Assembly: GCF_033115175.1 (NCBI RefSeq)
Contig: NC_084834.1
Location: forward strand, 122,880,275-122,944,274
Direction of reading: 5' to 3'
DNA from: Lepus europaeus
Taxonomy: Eukaryota > Chordata > Mammalia > Lagomorpha > Leporidae
DNA length: 64,000 bases
The notes beneath the pieces are model-generated. The model did no database searches and had not been told where the DNA came from. It saw nothing but the letters and a program-made list of their open reading frames with translations. The position numbers and the translations under genes were made by a program. This document shows, in pieces, positions 43,959 to 54,992 of this stretch; the stretch's first letter is position 1, and each line of letters opens with the position of its first letter.

Positions 43959-44318
43959 CCAATAGAATCAAGTGCTATGGGAGAGGGCATGCTATTATTT
44001 AGGCAACGTGCAACTTCTGTGACTGCGTTAATGCAGTCACTGAATTTCAAAGGTTTCCAAATGTACCCCACAGTCACTTCTAAGGAAGAGTGCCCTCGAT
44101 GTTACAGAAGTTGAGAATCCCATGCTGCCACCCTGCACCTGCGCCTGCTGTTTTGCCCTCACAGCTAACATCTCAATGTCCTAATATGTGTTTGTGCAAC
44201 AAGCATGCGAGTGTTCCAGTATGACTCACTCATCAACGGTGCTTAGGGTTCCCATACATCCACCAGCCATCCACACGATTAGACTGCTTCAGTCTGAACA
44301 TGAGTTGGCTCCTAAATT
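43959..44318. other. Unassigned sequence
   Basis: No recognised feature. Confidence 0.4.
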
Positions 44319-44331
44319 CATGCAAGTCTTT

Positions 44332-44356
44332 TTTTTTTTTTTTTACAGGCAGAGTG

Positions 44357-44398
<42 letters not shown>

Positions 44399-44660
44399 TC
44401 TTCCTTTGCCGTTGGTTCACCCTCCAATGGCCGGCACACCGCGCTGATCCGAAGGCAGGAGCCAGGTGCTTCTCCTGGCCTCCCACGAGGTGCAGGGCCC
44501 AAGCACTTGGGCCATCTTCCACTGCACTCCTGGGCCATAGCAGAGAGCTGGCCTGGAAGAGGGGCAACCGGGACAGAATCCGGCGCCCTGACCGGGACTA
44601 GAACCCGGTGTGCCGGCGCCGCAAGGTGGAAGATTAGCCTGTTGAGCCACGGCGCCGGCC
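44332..44660 (-). repeat. Young CSINE subtype, reverse, perfect target duplication
   Basis: CAGGCAGAGTGGACAGTGAG start, long GA run, CACGGCGCCGGCC end. Flanked by the perfect 13-bp CATGCAAGTCTTT (44319-44331 and 44661-44673). The body lacks about 20 bases of the GC-rich CGGCCGGCGC segment present in other young copies. Confidence 0.97.
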
Positions 44661-44827
44661 CATGCAAGTCTTTAAATCCCCAAATCATAAGCTAATGTTA
44701 TTTAGAGGGTGGATACTTAACCCAATTATGGTGTTTAGAAGGGAGGCTGAGTAGAGGGTTCTGCATCGTTAAGGACATGCCCTCAGGAGGGAGTTCTCCA
44801 AAGAGAGCTGGTTTTAAAAGCTGAGCT

Positions 44828-45144
44828 GGGGGCCTGCATTATGGCATAGCAGGGAAAGCCACCAGCTCCGGTTCATGTCCCGGCTGCTCCACTTCTGATC
44901 CAGCTCCCTGCCAATGGCCTGGGAAAAGCAGCAGAAGATGGTCCAAGTGCTTGGGCCCCTGCTATCCCTGTGGAAGACCTGGAAGAAACTCCTGGATCCT
45001 GGCTTTGGCCTGACCCAGCCCAGCCCAGCCACATCCGTAGAGGCCATCTGGGGGAGTGAATCATTGAATGGACAATCTGTGTCTTTCTCTCCCTTTCTCT
45101 CTGTAACTCTTCCAAATAAATAAACCAATCTGAAAAAAAAAAAA
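44828..45144 (+). repeat. CSINE, forward
   Basis: GGGGGCCTGCATTATGGCAT head. Lacks the CATCCCATATGGG block and ends AAATAAATAAACCAATCTG then poly-A. Confidence 0.92.
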
Positions 45145-45164
45145 GGTTCCATATGGTCTAACCA

Positions 45165-45385
45165 TTAAAAAATAAATAAAAATAACATAAAAGCCACGTT
45201 GGGCCTGCCTCTTGGTGAACCATGTGAGGGCTTGGTCATTGCCATCTGCTGCCTTCACCAGACACCCAAAAAGAGCTGCCCCGTCTTGGACTTGAACCTC
45301 CAGAACTGTGTGCTAGTAGACATTTTCTCTTTGTAAAGTTGGCTGCCTCGGGTATTTCTCAGTGAACTAATACAACTGGGGATAG
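45165..45385 (+). repeat. MaLR-type LTR, 3' half
   Basis: GGTGAACCATGTGAGGGCTT, CTTCACCAGACACCC, CTTGGACTTGAACCTCCAGA and ACTGTGTGC follow the 3' half of a MaLR LTR, ending near GTGAACTAATAC. Confidence 0.7.
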
Positions 45386-45582
45386 AATAGCTCTCACAAA
45401 ATATCAGCACCACGTGAGTCCTCAAAATGAGGAAGCCTACTGGGTGTAGCACTTGCAAGGACGAGATGAGGTCATCCACGGAGACGTCCCAGGAGCCCAG
45501 AGCACAGTATGCCGTGTAGCCAAGGCTAGCAGCACGATCACTTAACGCTGAACACACACAGCGCTTGCAAACATCAGCTTTT

Positions 45583-45912
45583 CTTTAAAAGATGTTATTT
45601 ATTTATTTGAAAGGCATAGTTACAGACAAAGAAAAGGAGAGACAGAGAGAAAGGTCTTCTACCCTCTGGTTCACTCCCCAGATGGCTGCAACTCCCAGAG
45701 CTGGGCTGGTCCAAAGCCAGGAGCCAGGAGCTTCTTCCAAGTCTCCCACGTGGATGCAGGGGCCCAAGGGCTTGGGCCATCTTCCACTGCTTTCCCAGGC
45801 CATAGCAGAGAGCTGGATTGTAAGTGGAGCAGCTGGGACTAAAACCAGCACCCATGTGGGATGCTGGAGCCACAAGTGGAGGCTTAGCTTGCTACGCCAC
45901 AGTGCCGGCCCC
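45583..45912 (-). repeat. CSINE, full length, reverse
   Basis: TTTAAAAGATGTTATTTATT start and CACAGTGCCGGCCCC end. Worn target duplication CAAACATCAGCTTTT and CAAATATCAACTTTT. Confidence 0.95.
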
Positions 45913-45999
45913 ACAAATATCAACTTTTGATTGATGCACATTTATACAACACATCATGTCTGAGAGTTTATGTGTTCTTTTTAAAAAAATTTTTTAAGC

Positions 46000-46290
46000 T
46001 GACAATTAAAAACTGTGCATACTTATGGGATACAATGTGATGTTTGGATCCATGAATACAACACATCACAACCCAATGAGATGCAGATCCAGTATGTTGA
46101 ACATTTATCATTTCTTCCCAAATCCTTTCTTCAGGCTACATGAAATACACAGTAAGTTATGGTCAACCATAGTCACTTTCCTGGGCTACAGAACATCAGA
46201 ACGTCTTCCCCTTCTCTAAGTGTACTTTTGTACGCTATGGCCAACCTTCCTATCTCGCAGTCCCTGGCAACCCTTATCCCACCCTGACTC
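46000..46290 (-). repeat. Ancient L1 (L1M-type) 3' end
   Basis: GCTGACAATTAAAAACTGTG, ATACTTATGGGATACAATGT, GAACATTTATCATTTCTTCC and GGTCAACCATAGTCACTTTC match the complement of an L1M 3' UTR in order. Confidence 0.75.
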
Positions 46291-46627
46291 ATCAGAGATC
46301 ATCGTCTATGGGCATTTTTGTCATGGTCTGTGAGGTCCAGCGTGGTCCATCAGCCTCCAGCCTGTGCAGCCAACGCCTCGCCTGCAGCCCAGTCTGTACC
46401 TCACCTCATCCCACACCTCTCTGTCCCCACGCCTGGCCACTCCGTGCAGGTCACAGCAACCACCATCCCCCTATCTCCCAGCATGCCCTGAGCTCCTTCC
46501 TACAGCACACAGCCTCCACTCAGAGCTGCACCCCAAGCCCCTCTCCTCGGCTCAGAAGCTCATCTTCAGCCCTCCTTTTCACCACCCCTTCCTCAGCCTC
46601 CCCTCCATCTGAGCTCTTGTTGAGTGG
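46291..46627. other. Unassigned C-rich sequence
   Basis: Pro/Ser-rich open frames without motifs. No repeat recognised. Confidence 0.4.
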
Positions 46628-46642
46628 TAATTTTCCATTTTT

Positions 46643-46962
46643 TAAAAAAAGATTTACTTGTTTATTTAAAAGTCGGGGGGGGGGGGAGGGAGAAACAAAG
46701 AGAGAGAGATCTTCCAACCACTGGTTCACTCCGCAAATGGCCACATTGGCCAAAGCTGGGCCAGTCGGAAGCCAGGAGCTTCTTCTTGGTTTCCCACAGG
46801 GGTGCAGGTGCCCAAGGACTTGGGCCATCTTCTGCTGCTTTCCCAGGTGTGTTAGCAGAGGCCTGGATTGGAAGCAGAGCAGCCGGGACATGAACCGGCA
46901 CCCATATGGGATACTGGCACTGAAGACGGCAGCTTAACCTGCTGCACCTCAGTGCCGGGCCC
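46643..46962 (-). repeat. CSINE, full length, reverse, perfect target duplication
   Basis: TAAAAAAAGATTTACTTGTT start, a 13-base G run at 46675-46687 in place of part of the GA tract, and CCTCAGTGCCGGGCC end. Perfect 15-bp duplication TAATTTTCCATTTTT (46628-46642 and 46963-46977). Confidence 0.97.
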
Positions 46963-46984
46963 TAATTTTCCATTTTTAAACATC

Positions 46985-47110
46985 AGACACATTAGACACT
47001 AGGCTGAAAAGCTCTCAAGGGCAAGGTCATGTCTGGGGAGTGTCCTCACTGTTTTCTCCCAGGGCTACCACCGTGTTTGGCACATGGCAGGGTCTCCGCG
47101 TTATCGATTC
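46985..47110 (+). repeat. L2 3' end relic
   Basis: CATTAGACACTAGGCTGAAA, AGCTCTCAAGGGCAAGGTCA and GTGTTTGGCACATGGCAGGG match the L2 3' end. Confidence 0.65.
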
Positions 47111-47347
47111 CATACAAACATGAGGCTCTTGCTTCAAGGATTGAGTTTCTTTCTCATATTATTTCACAGTCAAGGTCCCTCACCCCTGGCCTTATTCAGC
47201 TCTACTGAGAAAGGCATTCATGTAGGCAAAAATAGCTTGGGAAAAAGAAAGTGTGCACTTAGTGGGCAAAGAGGAAAAGAGAATTCAGCAACAACAAAAG
47301 CCTGGTTAGAAACAGTGTCCACCACACACAGGTGTAGAGGATTGTTC

Positions 47348-47679
47348 CAGGGGCCCACGCGTGGCAGAGCAGGTGAAACCACCACCCGTGAGGCTGGCAC
47401 CCTGCACGAGCGCTCCTTGAAGTCCCGGCTGCTCCGGGTCCCACCCAGTCCCTGCTAATGCGCCTGGGAAGTCAGTGGAAGATGGCCCGAGTGCTTGGGC
47501 CCCGGCACCCACGGGAAAGATGTCAACAGGGTTCCAGGCTCCTGGCTTCTGCCTGGCCCAGCCCCAGCCGTTGCAGCCATTTGAGGAGTGAACGAGAAGA
47601 TGGAAGGTCTGTGTGTGTGTGTGTGTCTCACTGTAACTCTGCCTTTCAAATAAATAAATAAATCTTTTAAAAATAAGAC
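47348..47679 (+). repeat. CSINE, forward, perfect target duplication
   Basis: CAGGGGCCCACGCGTGGCAG head, a (TG)n run replacing the CT run at 47610-47626, AAATAAATAAATAAATCTTT tail. Perfect 12-bp duplication AGAGGATTGTTC (47336-47347 and 47680-47691). Confidence 0.96.
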
Positions 47680-47691
47680 AGAGGATTGTTC

Positions 47692-48019
47692 TAAGAGCAG
47701 TAGCTCGCATGGTGGAAAACAGCATTACTCCAGCCAGTGGGTGAGCTCACCACAGTGCAATCCAGGGTAAAGAAACGCTAATGGAAGATGTTTCCAAGAG
47801 CTATCAGAAAAACAAGATAGGAGTTAATGAGCTCACATTAGCAAGGCGTGTGGTAGAGCCACACAGAAAAGCAAACATGACAGAGGGGAGGCGCCTGGGG
47901 AACAGACCATGGTGACCAGAGCCCAAACCAGGGGAGGGACAGGTGCAGGTGCCTGGGTAGGGAAAAGGCCCAAGTAGGGATGGGAAGTGCAGGAGCAGGG
48001 AAGCTAAGGATGTAAGGAC
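47692..48019. other. Unassigned sequence
   Basis: No recognised feature before the minisatellite. Confidence 0.4.
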
Positions 48020-49256
48020 CACCACAGCACCCACAACAGCACTGTCCACTCTCACACTGACCACCAGGACTGTAACCCACAACAGCCACCGTCCACTCTC
48101 ACACTGACACCATCAAGACCGTGAGTCCAGGACAGACACTGTCCACTCTCACACTGACACCACCGGGACCGTGAGCCCAGGACAGACACTGTCCACTCTC
48201 ACACTGACACCACCAGGTGTGAGCCCACGACAGCCACTGTCCACTCTCACACTGACACCACCAAGTGTGAGCCCACGACAGCCACTGTCCACTCTCACAC
48301 TGACGCCACCAGGTGTAAGCCCAGGACAGCCACTGTCCACTCTCACACTGACCACCAGGACTGTAACCCACAACAGCCACTGTCCACTCTCACACTGACA
48401 CCACCAGGACTATGAGCCCAGGACAGCCACCGTCCACTCTCACACTGACACCACCAGGACTATGAGCCCAGGACAGCCACCGTCCACTCTCACACTGACA
48501 CCACCAGGACCATGAGCCCACAACAGCCACCGTCCACTCTCACACTGACACCACCAGGACCATGAGTCCACAACAGCCACCGTCCACTCTCACACTGACC
48601 ACCAGGACTGTAACCCACAACAGCCACTGTCCACTCTCACACTGACACCATCAGGACCGTGAGCCCACAACAGCCACTGTCCACTCTCACACTGACACCA
48701 TCAGGACCGTGAGCCCAGGACAGACACTGTCCACTCTCACACTGACACCACCAGGACCGTGAGTCCAGGACAGACACTGTCCACTCTCTCATTGATGCCA
48801 TCGGGACTGTGAGCCCAGGACAGACACTGTCCACTCTCACACTGACACCATCAGGACCGTGAGTCCAGGACAGACACTGTCCACTCCCACACTGACCACC
48901 AGGACTGTAACCCACAACAGCCACCGTCCACTCTCACACTGACACCACCAGGTGTGAGCCCACGACAGCCACCGTCCACTCTCACACTGATGCCACTGGG
49001 ACCGTGAGCCCAGGACAGACACTGTCCACTCTCACACTGACAACACCAGGACCGTGAGCCCACGACAGCCACTGTCCACTCTCACACTGACACCACCAGG
49101 ACCGTGAGCCCAGGACAGACACTGTCCACTCTCACACTGACACCACCAGGACTGTGAGCCCACGACAGCCACTGTCCACTCTCACACTGACAGCACCAGG
49201 ACCGTGAGCCCACGACAGCCACTGTCCACTCTCACACTGACAGCACCGGGACCCTG
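48020..49256. repeat. 50-bp minisatellite, about 25 units
   Basis: The GTCCACTCTCACACTGA mark recurs about 25 times from 48043 to 49224, mostly 50 bases apart, with shorter 46-48-base variants where CCAGGTGTGAG replaces CCAGGACCGTGAG or where CTGACCACC replaces CTGACACCACC. The reverse-strand open frames with SVRVDSG-like repeats are artefacts, since the period is not a multiple of 3 and frames shift. The right edge joins the CpG promoter with no spacer. Confidence 0.97.
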
Positions 49257-49880
49257 GGCCAGCGCACGCCTGCGGCACGACCGCGAAAGCCTCCCAGAAT
49301 ACCTGAGGGCGCGGTCGGCCTGAGAGGACCAGCCCCACCAGTGCCGAGGACCGGAGGGCCTGAGGACCCCGCCTCTCAGAACGGAGCTTCCGCACCACAG
49401 GCTGGGCTCGGACTCCCGCCACCGCAGAGGCCGGGAGGACCGGGCTGGCATTGGGTCTCCGGCGGCCAATCGCCGGGCTCGCCACCGACACGCCCTCACT
49501 CCGCCCCGTCTTCGCAGAGATTGGCCCGCCTCCCTGCTCCACCCCCACCCCGAGTCTCCGCGGCGATTGGCCGCTCTTCCAGTGGCCCGCCTCATGCCCC
49601 GCCCACACTCCCGAGGATTGGCTGCCGGTCTCGCGGCTCTCCTTCCGCCCCGCCCCAGGGCGTGTGGGTCCGGTGGAGGCGAAGGTTAGCGGCGTGGGCT
49701 GAGCAGGTCCCCGTCTGGAGCTGGGCTGCTCTCTGCGGCGGCCCCGACTCCCCAGCCGGCACGGACCCCGAGACCCTTGGCGCTTCGCTTGCCCCGGGCG
49801 GATCCGCGCGGCTGCAGGAGCCGGAACCGGGCGGACCTCGGACCCGGACTTTGTCTACAGGGTCTCGGCGCAGGTAAGGC
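49257..49880 (+). promoter_or_regulatory. CpG island promoter with four CCAAT boxes
   Basis: Very dense CpG and GC. CCAAT boxes lie at 49466-49470 (forward) and, as ATTGG, at 49520-49524, 49566-49570 and 49617-49621. Each of the three reverse boxes sits in a GATTGGC unit followed by GCCCCGCCC-like boxes, so the promoter looks modular with about 50-base spacing. There is no TATA box. NF-Y bound at CCAAT with Sp/KLF at GC boxes is a standard TATA-less arrangement. A splice donor at 49873/49874 fixes the direction as + strand. Confidence 0.75.
49640..49873 (+). other. Putative first exon (start approximate)
   Basis: A stretch of CpG-rich sequence after the last CCAAT box ends at CGGCGCAG|GTAAGG, a strong donor. 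The start is a guess, 20-80 bases after the last CCAAT box. I see no ATG with a convincing coding frame in it, so the exon is probably 5' untranslated. The gene is not identified. The downstream ERV relic would then lie in its first intron. Confidence 0.5.
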
Positions 49881-50552
49881 CCCGCACCCGGGAAGGGCGC
49901 CGCGGGCGCTAGACGCGACGCCCTGCTCCGATAGGAAAGGCGCCCGGGCAGCAGAGCCTGGCCCCCGGGCGAGGGATGCCCAGCGCCCGACAGCTCCCTG
50001 TCTGCCCTGGCCGGCTCGTGGCCCCGGGGGTGCCCGCGGGAAGCAGGGAGCAGGTGCACTTCGCAGGCGGAGGAATCCTGCCAGAGCTCGGGGCTTCTCT
50101 CACGTCCGGGACAGGCTCTCCGATGCGTGAGCCCTGTTGGGGGACTGGTGAGGTTCCTCTACCCTGTAGCAACACCAGTGCTTAGAAGGACTGGGCGGAC
50201 CGGGCCCGGGAAGGGCAGGTACAGCCGCCTCTTTCTTAATCCGGTGAAGAACTCCAGACCAGCCGGCACCCCGGAAAGCCCGCCGCAGGGGCCAGGCTGC
50301 AGCCCCTGAACTCCCAAACCCTGGGGACACCAGCAGGTGCATCTCTGTTAGGGGACCCAGCCCTTGCACCTGCTCGGGGAAAGTCCTCCAGGAAGGCGCA
50401 GGTTCGCAGCCCTGTCTTACAGGCGCCGTGTGTTGCCAACCTTTGCATCCAAGCCTCCCAGGTTCTCTGCGTTCAAAAGCAACAACATTGGAGGTGGGAA
50501 GGGGGTTCAGCAGACCTGCCTAGGACCCCTGCCTAGGACCTTAGAGACTTGG
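49881..50552. other. CpG-rich shore, then unassigned
   Basis: CpG-rich to about 50130, then ordinary GC-rich sequence. If the exon above is right, this is the start of its intron 1. Confidence 0.4.
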
Positions 50553-51038
50553 CCTTAGAACAGGGACATTCCTCCAGTATGTAGATGATGTACTGATTTG
50601 CTCCCCTTCGAAAGAGCTAGAGCAAGGATACCTCCCCCGCCCCCCACCCAGGTCACAGCCCAGCAGGGGTATGAGGTATCCTGAGCCAAGGGCCGGCTGG
50701 TGAAGTTGGATACTTGGGATTAATTGTAAATCCAGGGCTCGCAAATGGCCTGGAGAATGAGTGTCAACAGTAGATCAGACACCACCTCCCACAACCCAAA
50801 CCAGCTCAGAACTTTTTGGGTCTGACCAGATATTGCCAGCTGTGGATCCCTGGGTACAGGTTGCTGACCTGGCCTCTGCATGAGGCCCTCAAAGGGGAAA
50901 GTGCCAACAGAAGTGAGAACAGGAGGTAGTGCTCACAAGCCCCTGTGCTGGGGCTGCCCCAAGCGGCTAGACCACTGTACAGTGCTGGGAAGCGAGGTGA
51001 GGGTGGGCTCTGGGCCCCACAGAGGACCGCTGAGGTGT

Positions 51039-51393
51039 GTCTTTCTTTTCTTTTTTTAATCTTTGACAGGCAGAGTGGACAGTGAAAGAGAGAGAGAGAG
51101 AGAAAGGTCTTCCTTTGCCGTTGGTTCACCCTCCAATGGCCGCTGTGGCCAGCACGCTGTGGCCGGCGCACTGCGCTGATCCGAAGCCAGGAGCCAGGTG
51201 CTTATTCTGGTCTCCCATGCGGGTGCAGGGCCCAAGGACTTGGGCCGTCCTCCACTGCACTCCCGGGCCATAGCAGAGATCTGGCCTGGAAGAGGGGCAA
51301 CCAGGACAGAATCCGGCACCCCAACTGGGACTAGAACCCGGTGTGCCGGCACCGCTAGGCAGAGGATTAGCCTGTTGAGCCACAGCGCTGGCT
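51039..51393 (-). repeat. Young CSINE subtype, reverse, inside the ERV
   Basis: GACAGGCAGAGTGGACAGTG start, TGAGCCACAGCGCTGGCT end. Flanked by CGCTGAGGTGT (51028-51038 and 51394-51404), an 11-bp perfect duplication. The retroviral frame resumes after it. Confidence 0.96.
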
Positions 51394-51508
51394 CGCTGAG
51401 GTGTTTCTTAAGAAGACTAGACCCTGGCTCAGGGATGGGTGGATGCCCCTGGGCCGTGGCAGCAGCAGCCCTACTGGCTGAAAGGCTTCACAAACAAGCA
51501 AGGAAACA

Positions 51509-51780
51509 AATTATTTATTTGAAAGTCAGAGTTAAGAGATCTTCCATTCGCTGTTCACTCTTCAAGTGCAATGGCCGGAGCTGAGCCAGGCTGAAGCCAG
51601 GAGCCTGGAACTCCATCCAGTCACCCACATGGGTGCAGGGGCCCCAGCACTGGGCCATCTTCTGCTGGTTTCCCAGGTGCATTAGCAGGAAGTGGGATTG
51701 GAGGTGGAGCAACCGGGACTCAACCAGTGCCCAGAGGTGAAGTTGCTGTTGCACAGAGTGGCCTAACCACAATGCTGGCC
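51509..51780 (-). repeat. Old CSINE variant, reverse, inside the ERV
   Basis: ATTATTTATTTGAAAGTCAG start and CCTAACCACAATGCTGGCC end. The body is shortened. The RNase H lead-in lies on both sides. Confidence 0.88.
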
Positions 51781-53660
51781 TAAAGGGGCTTTAAACTGGC
51801 TCTGAGACAGCCCTAAATGTCTTCACCTCCCACCTGCTGTCCAGCCTTATAGAGCGAAGAGGTCCCCAATGGCTTTAGATGTCAGAGGGTGCTGTCTGGT
51901 CTGTCCCACCCTGAATCCTGCCTCCCTTCTGTCTGTGCCTAAGCAAGGGCCCCCGTTCTCTCTGAAGTCAGCAGCCAGACCTGTTCCAACAGAGACGACC
52001 TTCAGGCCAGGTACACAGAAGGGAGCCACTTTGTCCACAGCAGAACTATGATAGAGACCCTTCCCCCAAACACCTGCGCACAACAAGTGACGCTTAGTGC
52101 CCTCACAAGAGTCCCCTAAGGGAAAATAAGGCTGCAATCAGAGACAAGGGGGGTGCGGGGGGAGAACAAGACTCCGGACATAACTTTGGAGAGTGGCTGC
52201 TCACAATCACCTGGTGAAGCAGCTGCCCCCGGTTATTCTGTAACCCAGTTCCAATTCCCCGTAAGTGTGGTCCCACGTCACGTAGACCAGGTTCTCGTGA
52301 GTGGTCCCGAGTCATGTAGGCTGAAGTTCAAACCCACCAATGCTGTGACTGTCATGGCGTGATGCCGATGAGCCTCTAAATATTGGAAGGTACCTGCATT
52401 CAGGGATCCGTCTTCGGAAGCAATCCCACTGAGCCTGCTGGCATCAATCCATTGTTTCTGATCCACCACTCAGCCTCTGGTGCGTGTTTGAAAGGGAATT
52501 TCGCCACCCCAGGTTACTGTAACACCTTCAGAGAGGCAGAGGGGAAGAGCTAACATACAGGACCCTGAGGATGCCTGCCTTGTCCTGCATACCCCAGGGG
52601 GATCTGGAAGGATCTGCCCCAGAGACTCTCCTATGAAGTGCAGGGCCCAAGTCCTGCAGCGCCTGGAGGCTGTCCACGGAGCCTGGGAAGCTGCAGTAAT
52701 TGCAAAGGTGGAGGCAAAGAAGCACAGGAGCAGAGCAGGCAGCCAAGGGGGCTGCCCAGGTGGAAGACTTGCTGCAGGGCCCTGATCCCAGCTCTCCCTC
52801 CAGCCCTGCCTCAGCACTCCAAGAGGAAAGGCCGTCTCCTCAACTCTGAAGGGAGGCTCGTCCCAGGGCAAGGCCTTCAGGGCCCGCGTGGCTCAGGGGT
52901 GGCTTACAGCAGCTGTGCCAAGGCCACGGAAAACACTGATAAATCTGATAGAGCTGTGCCCTTCGCATCTAGGACAACCTCAGAGGAGCCAGCTGGCTCC
53001 ACCTCCCCTGCGGCAGAGGGGACCATATCCAGGGGAGGTCTGGGAGATGGACCTCTCTCAACCTGCCCATGCCACGGGTTTAAATCTCTTCTGGTTCTCG
53101 TGGGCGCCTGTGCAGGCCAGACTGGGGCGGAGCACGCCAGGGAGGTGGCTCCTCGCTGAGCGACAGTGGAGCGGCCTCAGTCTCTGGGATAACCCCTTGC
53201 AGCCAGGAGCCTGGGGTTCCAGTGTTCTCTACTCTTTGTGGTCACCCCAGGCCTTGGGTAAAGCAGAGGGGGCCAGCCAGATTCTAAGACACACCCTGAA
53301 CAAACTATGCCAGGCTAGAGCTCCTCTCTGTCCCTCTTCTTAGGGTTCAAACAGGCCTTCAGCAGGGTCTGCGTGAGCTGCTTTCTGAAGGTCTCCTCTT
53401 CCTACTCTGACCTCGGCCTTGACCCTGAGTCCTTAGCTCTGGGACACGTGCAGCGGCCTGTCCAGGAACATGGGAGCAAGGTCCTCCCTGGGCCCCGAGG
53501 GGGACCAGCCTCCCCGTCTCCAACCAGCCAGGGGAACCAGTCCTTATGAAGACCTGAGAGGATGGATCTCCTTTGGAAGGGATCCCTCCCCAACTCACTA
53601 TGTGTGTATAGCAGTTGCAGTGCACGGCATGGCCAGCTGGGTGTGGGAGACGCCCCAAGT

Positions 53661-54982
53661 TAAAGTCTGTGCAGCCTGGGGCGGGGGGGGGGCTCTGCGA
53701 CCTCCCCCATGGAAGACCCGAGATGTCCCCTCAGTAGTCCTCAGCCTTCTGACCAACTTCGTCTCTTCTCTCCCACTCGCCCTCCTTGTTCTCCAAAAGT
53801 ATCAGCCCCTGCCACCCTTGGGGGTGGCCACCTCCCAGTGTCTACAGCAGGTTCCTGCCTGGGCTCCCGACAGCAGGGACTCGGGCTCTAAACCTCCCTA
53901 GCCCTGGCCCCTACCCAGCAGGAAGCACCACAGAAGGGAGGACACTGTCAACTCCTGGATGATTTCTGAGCCCGGAGTCCTGAGGGGGACGTTGGAGTAG
54001 GCAGGTAGCCGAGAGCGGGGACCCCAGGCGACTGGGCCATTTGCATGCCAGCGATTAAACATAGCATAGCCATGGGGGAGCATGAGAAGTGGGGTGTGTG
54101 GTCGGAGCCCTCCTGTCCCAAGAGGGGATTGGAGGAGACAGGGGCTTCACAGAGGCACGCATTGCCTGTGCTCAGCCCCGGAGGGTAACTGTCACAGTTA
54201 ACGCTGCGGTTTCAAAATCCCCTTTGGCAGGTCCAGCAGTACAGGCTTCCCCAGTCTCCCCAGGAGTCCCACTGCAGGCCATGGACACGGCCCCAAGCGG
54301 ATGGAAGCGAGGGTTTGGGGGCGACCAGGCTACATTCCGTCGCCCAGCCTCGGAGGGCTGGGGGCTTATGGCAGCCTCACCTATGGCTCTGCCTGCCAGG
54401 GCCACAACCACAACTCACTGGTGCCCCAGACATGCTGGCAGCTGCAGCCACGGCCAAGGCAATGCCCCTGCTGCCCGCCTGGGGCTACAACCACGAGAGC
54501 AAATTCAGCTGCAGAGATGCGGGAGGCTGCAACAGCCACGGCCCAGGGGCCAAGGCAGCTGGTCCACAACCCAGGTCGGTGTCAAGGACGTTCTCACAGG
54601 GGGCCTGGGGCAGACACGCACAGCATGTACAGAAAGCCGCGGGGCTGCAGGGCCGTGCCTGCTGCACCTGCTCCCCACTGGAGGAGTCAGCGATGGCAGG
54701 GCCATGTTTCGTGGTGCAGCGGGTCTCTGCTGGTGACCCACATTTAGCGGTGTTTGGGACTCAGCCGTGAGTGGTTTGCTGGTTGCCGTTGTGGCCCTGT
54801 CTTGTTTCTGAGGTCCTGCGTTTCCCTGACCCTCTGTCCACCGACAGTAGGAGTTCGTGCTGACTTGGTTTGTCCTGTGTTCGGGAAGGGACAGCTCCTC
54901 TGTGAGAGCCTGTGTGAAGTGGGTTGAATGAGCTTTCTGTATTGTCATGCTCTCGTGTTTCATCAGTGAAGACTGTATTTAA
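53661..54982. other. Region after the pol relic, possibly env remnant
   Basis: The part up to about 54750 keeps the composition and low CpG of the ERV. A stretch near 54320-54410 resembles the order of a retroviral surface protein segment, but this is not convincing. No LTR edges, CCAAT/TATA pair or polypurine tract could be fixed. 54751-54982 is unassigned. Confidence 0.3.
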
Positions 54983-54992
54983 ATTATTTCTT

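Larger units (their letters stand above)
50553..53660 (+). mobile_element. Decayed gammaretrovirus-like pol of an endogenous retrovirus
   Basis: Reading + strand, the order is retroviral. A reverse transcriptase active-site YVDD motif lies at 50578-50589, with the downstream connection domain near 50700-50870. A connection/RNase H lead-in follows at about 51405-51508 and 51790-52000. An RNase H tail (AAKGAAQ-like) is near 52697-52740. An integrase segment holds a W-E-x-D motif near 53043-53055, and its C-terminal part is near 53555-53650. Many frameshifts and stops break it. No gag, no LTR and no protease were seen, and the left end starts inside pol. Two reverse SINEs (51039-51393, 51509-51780) interrupt it. 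It is non-functional. Confidence 0.75.

Noticed and set aside
48099-49608. Reverse frames with SVRVDSG-type repeats
   Set aside because: Products of the 50-bp minisatellite. The frame shifts with each unit, so no continuous protein exists.
49341-49877. 178-codon + frame through the main promoter
   Set aside because: It covers the CCAAT and GC boxes as well as the predicted exon, so it more likely reflects base composition than a coding region.
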